Below are positions 56,474-64,000 of a stretch of 64,000 nucleotides of DNA, one piece after another. The DNA lies in assembly GCF_041435115.1 (NCBI RefSeq), contig NZ_CP108046.1:2418001-2482000 (forward strand), in the 5' to 3' direction. Source of the DNA: Streptomyces sp. NBC_00289 (GTDB lineage Bacteria > Actinomycetota > Actinomycetes > Streptomycetales > Streptomycetaceae). The position numbers and the translations under genes are program-made. Under the pieces are notes generated by a model. It had not been told where the DNA came from. It did no database searches and was given only the letters and a program-made list of their open reading frames with translations. Within the stretch, counting starts at the first letter, position 1, and the number at the start of each line of letters is the position of its first letter.

Positions 56474-57862
56474 ATGACAACCACCGACTACTCGGCGTCC
56501 GTCTCCCGCAGGGAGGTGACGGACCGCAACGGCCGCGTGTACCGGATCGGCGAGACCGACCGGGACATCATGGGGCGGCCACGATGGACCATGGTGCTCT
56601 TTCCGTGGATGGGCATGCTGGGCATCAGTTCCTCGGAGTACGCGTTCACTTCGGCCGAGGACACGTTGCACGAGGCCCATCTGTGGAGCAGTGGGCACAT
56701 CTTCTGGTTGATGGGCGTCTGGGTGTTCTTCCAGGCGGCCGTGGCCTTCCCGACCGGCCAACTGCGCGAGAGCGGAAGGCTGCCCGCACGGTACGCGATG
56801 GTGATCGGCGCGCTGGGCACGGTCCTCGGCTACGTCTCACTGGCCTTCGCGCCGAACGTGATCGTCGCCTACCTCGGCTTCGGCATGTGCAGCGGCATCG
56901 GCGCCGGTCTGGTCTACGCGACCTGTGTGAACATGGTCGGCAAGTGGTATCCGGAGCGCAAGGGCGGCAAGACCGGCCTGGTCAACGGCGGTTTCGCCTA
57001 CGGCTCGGTGCCCTTCGTCTTCCTCTTCACCTCGTACATGGACCTCGGCAACTACAAGGGCGTCCTGGTGACGGTGGGCCTCGTCTGCTGCACCGTCGTG
57101 GCGTTCGCGGGCTGGTTCTTCAGGGATCCGCCGAAGAACTGGTGGCCGCCGCACGTCGACCCGCTCAGGCTGACCGACGACCCGAAGATCCGGCGGGCGC
57201 TGGAGAAGAACCCGCCGGCGGCGAAGCAGTACACCCCCAAGGAGGCGGCCCGCACCCCTGTCCTGTGGATGATGTGGTTCTGTCTGCTGTGCACGGCCGG
57301 CATCAACATCTTCGGCATCGCCTTCCAGGTGCCCTTCGGCAAGGACATGGGCTTCGCGGGCGGGATCGTCGCCACGGCGATGTCGCTGAAGGCGATCGTC
57401 AACGGCACCGGACGGGGCGTGATCGGCTGGATCTCCGACCGCTACGGCCGCCGCAACACCCTGATCATCGTCTGCCTCGTGCTCGGCACCGCGCAGTTCG
57501 GCGTGCTGGTCTCCGGCCAGATGGGCAGCATGCCGTTCTTCCTGTTCTGCTCCATGGTCTCCGGTTTCGGCGGCGGGGCGATCTTCCCGCTGTTCGCGGC
57601 CATGACGGCGGACTACTTCGGCGAGAACAACAACGCCAGCAACTACGGGATGGTCTACAGCTCGAAGCTCATCTCCGGTCTCGTGGGGTCGGGGGTCGGC
57701 TCCGTCGTGGTCGGGGCCTGGGACTACGAGGGCGCTTTCGTCCTGGCGGGTTCCATCGGGCTGGCCTCCGCGGTGCTGGCGGTCTTCCTCACCTCACCGG
57801 GCACACCGAAGGCCCGCAACGTCGTCCCCAACCCGCAGCCGCTCGGTGAGGAGATGGCCTGA
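56474..57862 (+). CDS. OFA-family MFS transporter, probable oxalate:formate antiporter (462 aa)
   Basis: Twelve membrane segments. Family traits: RWTMVLFPWMGMLGISSSEYAF at helix 1, and GAGLVYATCVNMVGKWYPERKGGKTGLVNGGFAYGS, the helix 4-5 block typical of OxlT-like carriers. GWISDRYGRRNTLI is the central MFS loop. Import of oxalate in exchange for formate completes the set with oxc and frc. ATG at 56474 is preceded by AAGGGG at about 11 bp. A hairpin terminator follows. Confidence 0.88.
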   Translation: MTTTDYSASVSRREVTDRNGRVYRIGETDRDIMGRPRWTMVLFPWMGMLGISSSEYAFTSAEDTLHEAHLWSSGHIFWLMGVWVFFQAAVAFPTGQLRESGRLPARYAMVIGALGTVLGYVSLAFAPNVIVAYLGFGMCSGIGAGLVYATCVNMVGKWYPERKGGKTGLVNGGFAYGSVPFVFLFTSYMDLGNYKGVLVTVGLVCCTVVAFAGWFFRDPPKNWWPPHVDPLRLTDDPKIRRALEKNPPAAKQYTPKEAARTPVLWMMWFCLLCTAGINIFGIAFQVPFGKDMGFAGGIVATAMSLKAIVNGTGRGVIGWISDRYGRRNTLIIVCLVLGTAQFGVLVSGQMGSMPFFLFCSMVSGFGGGAIFPLFAAMTADYFGENNNASNYGMVYSSKLISGLVGSGVGSVVVGAWDYEGAFVLAGSIGLASAVLAVFLTSPGTPKARNVVPNPQPLGEEMA

Positions 57863-57886
57863 CACGACGGCGTTCTTCCGCACACG

Positions 57887-57937
57887 CACCGGCAGGCGGC
57901 CCTCTCCGCACCACGCGGGGAGGGCCGCCTGCCGGTG
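57887..57937. terminator. strong hairpin between convergent transporter and TIM-barrel genes
   Basis: A perfect 18-bp inverted repeat (57887-57904, 57920-57937, core GGCAGGCGGCCCTC) with a 15-nt loop; it overlaps the presumed end of both transcripts. Confidence 0.8.
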
Positions 57938-57947
57938 TCGTACCGGA

Positions 57948-59126
57948 CTAGTGACGCTTCCTTCGGAGGGCCGCGAGGTTGTCGTAACCCGTCTTGGCGA
58001 AGGCCAGGGACTGGGCGAGGTCCGTGGAGCTCGGCGCGTTGTCCTGCTCGACCATCGGGTTGTGGTAGTTCCGGTCGCCGACGCGCGAGAAGAACGTGGT
58101 GTAGTCGATGACACCGGTACCGAAGGGCACCATGTCGTAGCCCATGCCGTTGGTCGCGTTCACGATGCCGTCCTTGGCGTGGAACAGCGGGTAGCGCTTG
58201 TTGTTGCGGACGACGAGCCCCGCCGGGTCGAAGACCTTCTCCCGGATGGAGCCGTCGTGGGCGGTGTACGTGTGGAACTTGTAGCGGGCCACGTGCGCCC
58301 AGAAGATGTCCATCTCCAGCCAGACCGTTCCGGGGTCGGTGACCTTCAGGAAGTACTCCAGCTTGCGTATGCCGGAGCTGCGGGTCGGGCGGCCCTGGGC
58401 GTCCGAGGGGCCCCCGTCGAGCAGGAAGCCGTAGGCCGCGTCGTGGTTGTGGGTGTACAGCTTGATGCCCTCGCGGCGGGCGATCTCACCGAGCGCGTTC
58501 CACTTGTCGGCCGCCACGTCCCAGTCGGCCCGGTAGTCGCTGCCGGTGGGGTCGCCGCCGGTGCCCATGTGCGCCATGCCGAGGATGTTGGCGATCTCGA
58601 GGTGCTTCTTGAAGGTGTCCAGGTCGGGTGTGGTCAGCGGCCAGGACGGCGGTATGAAGCCGTGGTTGCCCTGCGCGCGCAGCCCGTACGCGTCGAGCCA
58701 GGACCGCAGCAGCCTGGCGCCCGCCACGGATTCCAGGGTGGCGCCGCCGGGGGCGTTGGCGTGCTGGCCGTATCCGGCGAACTCCACCTGGCGGTAGCCG
58801 AACCGGGAGAGCTGCTTGAAGACCTCGCGGAAGCCGGAGGGCAGCTCGGTGGTGAGCGGGTCGCGGCCGGTCGCGTCCCGGACGGTGTAGAGGATGATGC
58901 CCCGCCGGTTCGCGGGGACGAGGACGTCGCCGCCGTGGCCGTGGTGGTGCCCGTGGTCGTGGTCTCTTCCGCGGTCCTGTGCGAGGGCGGGCGAGGCGCC
59001 GAGGACGGGTGCGGCGATCGCCGTGGCGGCGGCCGCGGTGCAGGTGCTGAGGAAGCGGCGGCGGTTGACGCCGAGCGTGCGGCGCAGGGCGTCGCCGGTT
59101 CCGGATTCGTCGTTGAACGCGGTCAC
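57948..59126 (-). CDS. Tat-exported sugar-phosphate-isomerase-like TIM-barrel protein (392 aa)
   Basis: A twin-arginine signal (NRRRFLSTCTAAAATAIAAPVLG) covers residues about 20-48, then a His-rich linker DHDHGHHHGHGGD. The barrel follows: GIILYTVRDATG, YRQVEFAGYG, NHGFIPP, MAHMGTGGDP, KLYTHNHDAAYGF, VWLEMDIFWAHVA and PLFHAKDG supply the His, Glu and Asp metal ligands seen in xylose-isomerase-like proteins. It is probably an extracellular sugar epimerase or lyase; the substrate is unknown. GTG at 59126. The His-rich linker may hold metal. It lies downstream of the Ebo-like operon with a 167-bp gap and may not belong to it. Confidence 0.82.
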   Translation of the reverse strand: MTAFNDESGTGDALRRTLGVNRRRFLSTCTAAAATAIAAPVLGASPALAQDRGRDHDHGHHHGHGGDVLVPANRRGIILYTVRDATGRDPLTTELPSGFREVFKQLSRFGYRQVEFAGYGQHANAPGGATLESVAGARLLRSWLDAYGLRAQGNHGFIPPSWPLTTPDLDTFKKHLEIANILGMAHMGTGGDPTGSDYRADWDVAADKWNALGEIARREGIKLYTHNHDAAYGFLLDGGPSDAQGRPTRSSGIRKLEYFLKVTDPGTVWLEMDIFWAHVARYKFHTYTAHDGSIREKVFDPAGLVVRNNKRYPLFHAKDGIVNATNGMGYDMVPFGTGVIDYTTFFSRVGDRNYHNPMVEQDNAPSSTDLAQSLAFAKTGYDNLAALRRKRH

Positions 59127-59293
59127 GGTTTCTCTCTTTCGGGTCGGTGTCCAGCTGGGGCGGGTGCGGTCCGGCTGCTGCTCGGGGTCGGGTCGGAGGT
59201 GTGCGCCGGCCGATCTCCGGTCGCGTTGTCAGTGGCGCGTGCTTCACTTTCCGTAGTCGCTCGTCTCGTCCCGGCGCGTCTTGTCACGCTTCG

Positions 59294-60694
59294 TCAGGTG
59301 AGGCCGGCGAGGTCGAGCAGCAGCGATTTCACTTCGGTGGCCGCGACGCGGCCGGTGACGGTGTGGGGGGTGGAGCAGATGATGAGCGGACCTTCGTCGT
59401 CGCTCAGGGGGAGGCGGCCGTGGCTGCCGCGAATAGGTGAGGGGTCCAGCGGCACCACCGCCATGCGGTAGCGCATGCCGAGTTTCTTGCGGGCCAGTGC
59501 CGTCGCGGCTTTGACCCTGACGTAGGGGTCGAGCGGGTCCATGAAGAGTTCGACCGGGTCGTAGCCGGGTTTGCGGTGGATCTCGACGAGCTGCGCGAAG
59601 TCGGGCGCGTGGGCGTCGTCGACCCAGTAGTAGTACGTGAACCAGGCGTCCGGCTCCGCGACGGCGACGAGTTCGCCGGAGCGCGGGTGGTCGAGGTGGT
59701 GGGCCTTCTTGCCCTCGTCGTCGAGGAGTTGCTCGATGCCGGGCAGGCCGTCCAGGGCGGCGCGGGTCGCGTCGAGGTCTTCGGGCCGGCGAACGTAGAC
59801 GTGGGCGATCTGGTGGTCGGCGACGGCGAAGGCGCGCGAGGCCGTCGGGTCGAGGTACTCCATGCCGTCCTGGGTGTGCACGTCGAGGAGTCCGGCACGG
59901 CGCAGGGCCCGGTTGATGTCGACGGGGCGGTCCGCGCGGGTGATGCCGTATTCGGACAGCGCGACGACGGTACGGCCCTGGGCGCGGGCCTCGTCCAGCA
60001 GCGGGGCCATGGCGGTGTCCAGGTCGGTGGCCGCCTTCAGGGAGCGTGGGTCGTCGGGGCCGAAGCGCTGGAGGTCGTAGTCGAGATGAGGGAGGTAGCA
60101 GAGGGTCAGGTCGGGTCGGCGGGTGCGCATGATGTGGCGGGTGGCGTCGATGATCCAGCGGCTGGAGACCAGGTCCGCGCCGGGTCCCCAGAAGTGGAAC
60201 AGCGGGAACGTGCCGAGTTTCTCTGTGAGTTCGTCGTGCAGGGCGGGGGGCCGGGTGTAGCAGTCGGGTTCCTTGCGGCCGTCGGCGTAGTAGACGGGAC
60301 GGGGGGTGACGGTGATGTCGGTGTCGGCGCCCATGGCGTACCACCAGCAGATGTTGGCGACGGTGTAGCCGGGGTGCGCCCGGCGGGCGGCGTCCCAGAG
60401 CTTGTCCCCGGCGACGAGTCCGTTGTGCTGGCGCCACAGGAGGACGTCACCGAGTTCGCGGAAGTACCAGCCGTTGCCGACGATGCCGTGCTGCGAGGGG
60501 TGGGTGCCGGTCAGGAAGGTGGACTGGGCGGCGCAGGTGACGGCGGGCAGGACGGTGCCGAGTGCCGCTTGGGATCCGGCTCGGCCGAGCGCCTTGAGGT
60601 GGGGCATGTGGTCGAGGAGGGAGGGGGTGAGGCCGACGACGTCCAGGACGAGGAGAGGGGTGGGCCCGGCCTGTCCGTCGGGTGAGTGGGTCAC
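59294..60694 (-). CDS. alkaline-phosphatase/nucleotide-pyrophosphatase superfamily protein, EboF-like (466 aa)
   Basis: The nucleophile threonine region reads LPAVTCAAQSTFLTGTHPSQHGIVGNGWYF near residues 50-79, as in type I phosphodiesterases. YLPHLDYDLQRFG, VALSEYGITRADRPVDINRAL and ADHQIAHVYV supply metal ligands. GTG at 60694 overlaps the EboE stop (GTGA). In the Ebo gene clusters of bacteria and some algae this family is the usual last member (EboF). It probably cleaves a phosphoester on a precursor handled by the cluster. Confidence 0.82.
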   Translation of the reverse strand: MTHSPDGQAGPTPLLVLDVVGLTPSLLDHMPHLKALGRAGSQAALGTVLPAVTCAAQSTFLTGTHPSQHGIVGNGWYFRELGDVLLWRQHNGLVAGDKLWDAARRAHPGYTVANICWWYAMGADTDITVTPRPVYYADGRKEPDCYTRPPALHDELTEKLGTFPLFHFWGPGADLVSSRWIIDATRHIMRTRRPDLTLCYLPHLDYDLQRFGPDDPRSLKAATDLDTAMAPLLDEARAQGRTVVALSEYGITRADRPVDINRALRRAGLLDVHTQDGMEYLDPTASRAFAVADHQIAHVYVRRPEDLDATRAALDGLPGIEQLLDDEGKKAHHLDHPRSGELVAVAEPDAWFTYYYWVDDAHAPDFAQLVEIHRKPGYDPVELFMDPLDPYVRVKAATALARKKLGMRYRMAVVPLDPSPIRGSHGRLPLSDDEGPLIICSTPHTVTGRVAATEVKSLLLDLAGLT

Positions 60695-61860
60695 GGCAGC
60701 TCCTTGAGGCCGAGGTCCGTCAACAGGTCGCGGGCGAGGGCGAGTTCGGCGGCGATGCCGTCGGCGAGCTGAGTCCGGCCGCGGGGCCGCAGCTCGGGCG
60801 GGAGTGCCTGCCAGGTGTAGGTCTCCACCTCGAGGTGGCGGGTGAGCGGGTGCGGGCCGCCGACGAGGCGGGTCAGCGCGGCCTTCAGGACGGGGAGCGT
60901 GGAGGTGAGGGGCGGGGCGGGGGCCGCGTGCAGCGGGACGTGGAAGTGGGCGCGCCAGGGTGCCGCGTCGGGCAGCGTGTCGCCGGCGAGTGCCTCTTCC
61001 AGGTCGTCGGTGCCGTGGAGGCCGGCCGGGGTGCGGGTGCGGGTCTGGTGCAGGAAGCGGGGTTCGTCGAAGGCGGCGAGTGCCTCGATGACCTCGGGAA
61101 GGTGGGGGTGTTCGGCGTGCAGGGCGGCCGAGAGCTGGGACTTGACGACGGGGACGCCGGCGCGGGCGAGCGCGTCGAGGGCGGTGTGCGGGTCTTCGAA
61201 GGAGGTGGCGAGGTGGCAGGTGTCGACGCAGATGCCGATGCGGTCGTGGGCGAGCGCGGTGAGCGGGGCGAGCGCGTCGGCGGTGGTCTCGACGACGCAG
61301 CCGGGTTCCGGCTCCAGGCCGACCCGGATGGAGCGGCCGGTCAGCTCCTCGAGGGCGTCGAGGCGGTCGGCGAGGGTGCGCAGAGCGGTGTGGGCCGTCT
61401 CGGCACGTCGGGTGTCGTGGGCGGTGCGCCAGGCGATCGGCAGGGTGGAGACGCTGCCCTCGGTGACGTCGTCGGGGAGCAGCCCGGCGAGGACGCGGGC
61501 CAGGGCGGTGGTGTGGGTGAGGCGTTCGGGGTCGGCCCAGTCGGGCCTGTACACGCGGTACTTGACCTCGTCGGCGCCGAAGCCCTCGTAGGGGAAGCCG
61601 TTGAGGGTGACGACTTCGAGGCCGCGCCGGTCGAGTCCGGTGCGCAGGCCGCGCAGGGCGGACGGGTCGGTGACGAGGGCGTGCGCGGCGTCCCTGGCGA
61701 GCCACAGGCCGATGCCGAGGCGGTCGCGGCCCAGGCGGCGGCGGACTGGCTCGCAGTGGTCGCGGAGCTGGGCGAGGACGCCGTCGAGGGTTTCGGCGGG
61801 GTGGACGTTGGTGCAGTAGGCGAGGTGGACGGTGGAGCCGTCGGGGTGGCGGAAGCGCAT
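60691..61860 (-). CDS. eboE: metabolite traffic protein EboE-like TIM-barrel protein (389 aa)
   Basis: A xylose-isomerase-like barrel with the EboE pattern: YCTNVHPAETLDGVLAQL near residues 15-32, TLNGFPYEGFGADEVKYRVYRPDW near 84-107, VGLEPEPGCVVET near 180-192, GICVDTCHLATSFED near 209-223 and a late HFHVPLH. The His, Glu and Asp residues would bind a metal. In Ebo clusters this protein accompanies EboA, a TatD-like protein and a phosphodiesterase, exactly as here. Its stop overlaps the next gene by 4 bp. The enzymatic role is not established for the family. Confidence 0.85.
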   Translation of the reverse strand: MRFRHPDGSTVHLAYCTNVHPAETLDGVLAQLRDHCEPVRRRLGRDRLGIGLWLARDAAHALVTDPSALRGLRTGLDRRGLEVVTLNGFPYEGFGADEVKYRVYRPDWADPERLTHTTALARVLAGLLPDDVTEGSVSTLPIAWRTAHDTRRAETAHTALRTLADRLDALEELTGRSIRVGLEPEPGCVVETTADALAPLTALAHDRIGICVDTCHLATSFEDPHTALDALARAGVPVVKSQLSAALHAEHPHLPEVIEALAAFDEPRFLHQTRTRTPAGLHGTDDLEEALAGDTLPDAAPWRAHFHVPLHAAPAPPLTSTLPVLKAALTRLVGGPHPLTRHLEVETYTWQALPPELRPRGRTQLADGIAAELALARDLLTDLGLKELP

Positions 61861-61863
61861 CGC

Positions 61864-62754
61864 TCACGCCTCCGCGGCGACGGCGCCGGTCGGCTCGGCC
61901 GCGTCCGAGGGAGCGCCGCGCAGGACGGAGTTGCCCTCGTGGGTGGCCTCCGTGGCGGCGACGTCCAGACGCAGGCGGCCGCTCAGGCCGTAGAAGGCGA
62001 CGGGGTTGTGCCACAGCACCCGTTCGACCTCGTCCGGTGTGAACCCTTCGGCCAGCATCAGGTCGCCGACCTTGCGGGTCTTGAGGGGGTCGCTGCGGCC
62101 CCAGTCGGCGGCGGAGTTCACCAGGACCCGCTCGGGTCCGTACGCGCGGAGGATCGCGACCATCCGCCGCTCGTCCATCTTGGTGTCGGGATAGACGGAG
62201 AAGCCCAGCCAGCAGCCGCTGTCCTTGGCCTCCTTGACGGTGGTCTCGTTGAGGTGGTCGACCAGGACGTGCTCGACGGGCAGCGCCGACTCACGGACCA
62301 CGTCGAGGGTGCGGCGCAGACCGGCGAGCTTGTCGCGGTGCGGAGTGTGGACGAGGGCCGGCAGCGCGTGGTCGGCGGCGAGCTGGAGCTGGGCGGCGAG
62401 CACGGTGTCCTCGGCGGGGGTCATCCCGTCGTAGCCGATCTCACCCACGGCCACGACCTGGTCCTTCACCAGATAGCGGGGCAGTTCCCCGAGGACGGGC
62501 AGGCAGCGCGGGTCGTTCGCCTCCTTGGGGTTGAGAGCGAGGGTGCAGTGGTGGGCGATGCCGTACTGGGCGGCGCGGAAGGGTTCCCAGCCGATGAGGG
62601 AGTCGAAGTAGTCGAGGAAGGAGGCGGGTGAGGTGCGGGGCTGGCCGAGCCAGAAGGAGGGTTCGACCACGGCGCGGACACCCGCGGTGTACATGGCCTC
62701 GTAGTCGTCGGTGGTCCGTGACGTCATGTGGATGTGGGGGTCGAAGAGGCGCAT
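61864..62754 (-). CDS. TatD-family metal-dependent hydrolase, EboB-like (296 aa)
   Basis: RLFDPHIHMTSRT at the N-terminus is the HxH metal motif; VVAVGEIGYDGMTPAED has the conserved glutamate, LVHTPHRDK the next histidines, and LVNSAADWG the last aspartate region. The protein is an amidohydrolase-superfamily member close to TatD. ATG at 62754 shares one base with the EboA stop, so the two are coupled. The frame is open well upstream in another gene's shadow, but the family start is MRLFDPHIH. Its position between EboA and EboE matches EboB. Confidence 0.83.
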   Translation of the reverse strand: MRLFDPHIHMTSRTTDDYEAMYTAGVRAVVEPSFWLGQPRTSPASFLDYFDSLIGWEPFRAAQYGIAHHCTLALNPKEANDPRCLPVLGELPRYLVKDQVVAVGEIGYDGMTPAEDTVLAAQLQLAADHALPALVHTPHRDKLAGLRRTLDVVRESALPVEHVLVDHLNETTVKEAKDSGCWLGFSVYPDTKMDERRMVAILRAYGPERVLVNSAADWGRSDPLKTRKVGDLMLAEGFTPDEVERVLWHNPVAFYGLSGRLRLDVAATEATHEGNSVLRGAPSDAAEPTGAVAAEA

Positions 62755-63479
62755 CAGGACTCCTTTGCGTCGCCGTCCCGCGTGGTGTGCCGGGCGGACG
62801 GGGCGGCCGTGGGGTCGGTCAGGGCCAGGACGTGGTGCAGGTCCTGGGGCACGGGGCGGCCCGCGGCGGTGCGTTCGGCGGCGTAGTCGGCGAGCATGCG
62901 GGCGAGTTCGGTGTCGGCGTGGGCGCGGCCCCGCAGGTCGGCCACCTCGTCCACGGGCACACCGGTGAACAGGCACTTCAGGACGGCGTGGCGCCAGTCG
63001 TGGGGGGCGAGGTGCCGGGCCGCGTACGGGCCGACGGCGGCGGCGAGGAGCCGGGTGTCGTTGCTGCGCAGGGCGTCCTCGACGAGCGGGAGGGCGTCCG
63101 GGCCGGGGACGAGACGGGGCAGGGCGTGCAGGACGGCGCGGCGTTCGGCGGCGGTGCCCTGGAAGTAGACGCGGGTCACGGCGTCCGTGCCGGCGCGGGC
63201 CGCGTCGAGGATGAGGATGCGGGCGGCGTCGGCGTACTCGGGGCCGCAGCGTCGTCCGGCCTCCGCCAGGCGCAGTTCCCACACCGAGATCGGACCGTGG
63301 ATGCCGGGGTGGGCGACGGCTTCGAGGAGGGCCTGGTCGAGCCAGTCGCGGGCGTCTTCCGCGAGGTGGGCGTCGAGGTGGTGACGCAGCTCGGCCAGGG
63401 GGGTGAGGGCGAGGGTGGTGCCCTTGCCGATCGCTGCCGGGGTTGCCGGGGTCGCCGGTTCGGCAGGCTGGCGGGTCAT
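62754..63479 (-). CDS. eboA: EboA-domain protein (241 aa)
   Basis: An all-helical protein with the EboA signature RHLAPHDWRHAVLKCLFTGVPVDEVADLRGRAHADTELARMLADYAAERTAAGR in its second half (about residues 150-203) and W-rich, HEAT-like helices before it. There are no catalytic residues; it may be a scaffold. ATG at 63479. It stands 58 bp after a sugar-phosphate isomerase gene on the same strand. Confidence 0.83.
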   Translation of the reverse strand: MTRQPAEPATPATPAAIGKGTTLALTPLAELRHHLDAHLAEDARDWLDQALLEAVAHPGIHGPISVWELRLAEAGRRCGPEYADAARILILDAARAGTDAVTRVYFQGTAAERRAVLHALPRLVPGPDALPLVEDALRSNDTRLLAAAVGPYAARHLAPHDWRHAVLKCLFTGVPVDEVADLRGRAHADTELARMLADYAAERTAAGRPVPQDLHHVLALTDPTAAPSARHTTRDGDAKES

Positions 63480-63537
63480 GGTGTGCTCCCTTCAGTGTGT
63501 GCGTGGGGCGCGCCCGGGGGTGCCAGGGGCGGGGTGG

Positions 63538-64000
63538 TCATGGCGTGTCGGCGGTCGCGGCCCGGCGCAGGAACGGGAGGGACCGTGCGGCGTGGTGGGG
63601 GCCGGCGTGGGAGTGGCGGGGCAGTTCGACGACGGTCAGCCCCTGGTAGCCGGTGGCGGCCAGGGCGGCGAGTACGGGCGGGAAGTCGATGTCCCCGTCG
63701 CCGAACGGAAGGTGCTCGTGGACGCCGCGCCGCATGTCCTCGATCTGGACGTGCCGCAGCCAGGGGGCGGCGGCACGGACGCAGTCGGCGGGGGCGAGGG
63801 GTTCCAGGCACTGGCAGTGGCCGATGTCGAGGGTCAGACCGAGCTGCCCGGGGTCGCCGAGGGTCCGGCGCAGCCGGTGGAAGTCGGCGAGGGTGGCGAG
63901 GAGATGGCCCGGCTCCGGCTCGATGGCGAGCGGGACGCCCGCGGTGGCCGCCGCGTCGAGGACCGGAGCCAGTGCGTCCGCCAGACGCTGCCACGCCGTG
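63538..64000 (-). CDS. sugar phosphate isomerase/epimerase, 3' part (cut by window edge)
   Basis: The reverse strand is open from the right window edge to a TGA at 63538 (154 codons). The translation shows LAIEPEPGHLL, LGLTLDIGHCQCLE, LRHVQIEDMRRGVHEH and GYQGLTVVELPRHSH: the last beta-alpha units of an AP-endonuclease-2-type barrel, with Glu, Asp/His and Glu metal ligands. The start lies outside. It is the upstream neighbour of eboA in the same operon; in other clusters a polyprenyl transferase and a sugar-phosphate cyclase would follow beyond the edge. Confidence 0.85.
   Translation of the reverse strand, partial: TAWQRLADALAPVLDAAATAGVPLAIEPEPGHLLATLADFHRLRRTLGDPGQLGLTLDIGHCQCLEPLAPADCVRAAAPWLRHVQIEDMRRGVHEHLPFGDGDIDFPPVLAALAATGYQGLTVVELPRHSHAGPHHAARSLPFLRRAATADTP

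Overview
The window is high-GC actinobacterial chromosome, almost certainly Streptomyces. Codon third positions are strongly GC, GTG starts and 4-bp ATGA/GTGA overlaps are frequent, and several gene blocks match the order I remember from the S. coelicolor right arm: a second pentose-phosphate operon, a GTP-cyclohydrolase-II/PTPS-like locus, a beta-glucoside ABC locus, an EF-G paralogue, an oxalate locus and an Ebo-like locus. No phage, IS element or CRISPR array is visible.

Layout. 1-9.7 kb: a truncated AraC-type regulator diverges from a translationally coupled tkt-tal-zwf-opcA-pgi-gnd-phosphatase operon, which ends at a perfect 15-bp hairpin. 9.9-16.5 kb: a beta-solenoid membrane protein, then quinate/shikimate catabolism (dehydroshikimate dehydratase/HPPD-like fusion, shikimate dehydrogenase, TetR regulator, MHS transporter) with a shared 27-bp operator in front of both transcription units. 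16.6-21.2 kb: VOC and PPOX proteins, a TetR/DHA2 efflux pair with a double palindromic operator, and a serine esterase. 21.3-24.6 kb: an FAD amine oxidase with two saccharopine dehydrogenases, one of each type. 24.8-32.3 kb: the most unusual locus. It has a GTP cyclohydrolase II variant with Met in place of the active-site Tyr, a creatininase-family amidohydrolase, a PTPS fold lacking its zinc and catalytic residues, a GT4 glycosyltransferase, a methyltransferase, a flippase-like membrane protein with a repeat-expanded N-terminus, a non-zinc MDR oxidoreductase and a CDP-alcohol phosphatidyltransferase. 32.7-41.4 kb: a beta-1,3-glucan utilisation locus (GH16 with two F5/8C domains, GH1, CUT1 ABC transporter, and a beta-helix hydrolase with a frameshift in its Tat signal peptide). 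41.4-47.3 kb: an EF-G paralogue, a polytopic GT39-like protein, tRNA-Leu(GAG) and a DUF2254 protein. 47.4-57.9 kb: oxalate/CoA-thioester catabolism, with aldehyde dehydrogenase and sucCD-like genes diverging from oxalyl-CoA decarboxylase, formyl-CoA transferase, a fused ADP-forming acyl-CoA ligase and an OFA transporter. 57.9-64 kb: a secreted TIM-barrel protein, then the 3' part of an Ebo-like operon (sugar-phosphate isomerase, EboA, TatD-like, EboE, phosphodiesterase-like) running off the right edge.

How they work together. Most blocks are catabolic cassettes paired with their own transporter and regulator. The 24.8-32.3 kb locus instead looks biosynthetic: GTP opening to a formylated pyrimidine, a pterin-like binding protein, then glycosyl, methyl and lipid-headgroup steps plus membrane export. 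It is the best candidate here for an undescribed system. The Ebo-like operon is the second. Names rest on motif recognition by eye, with no database search.
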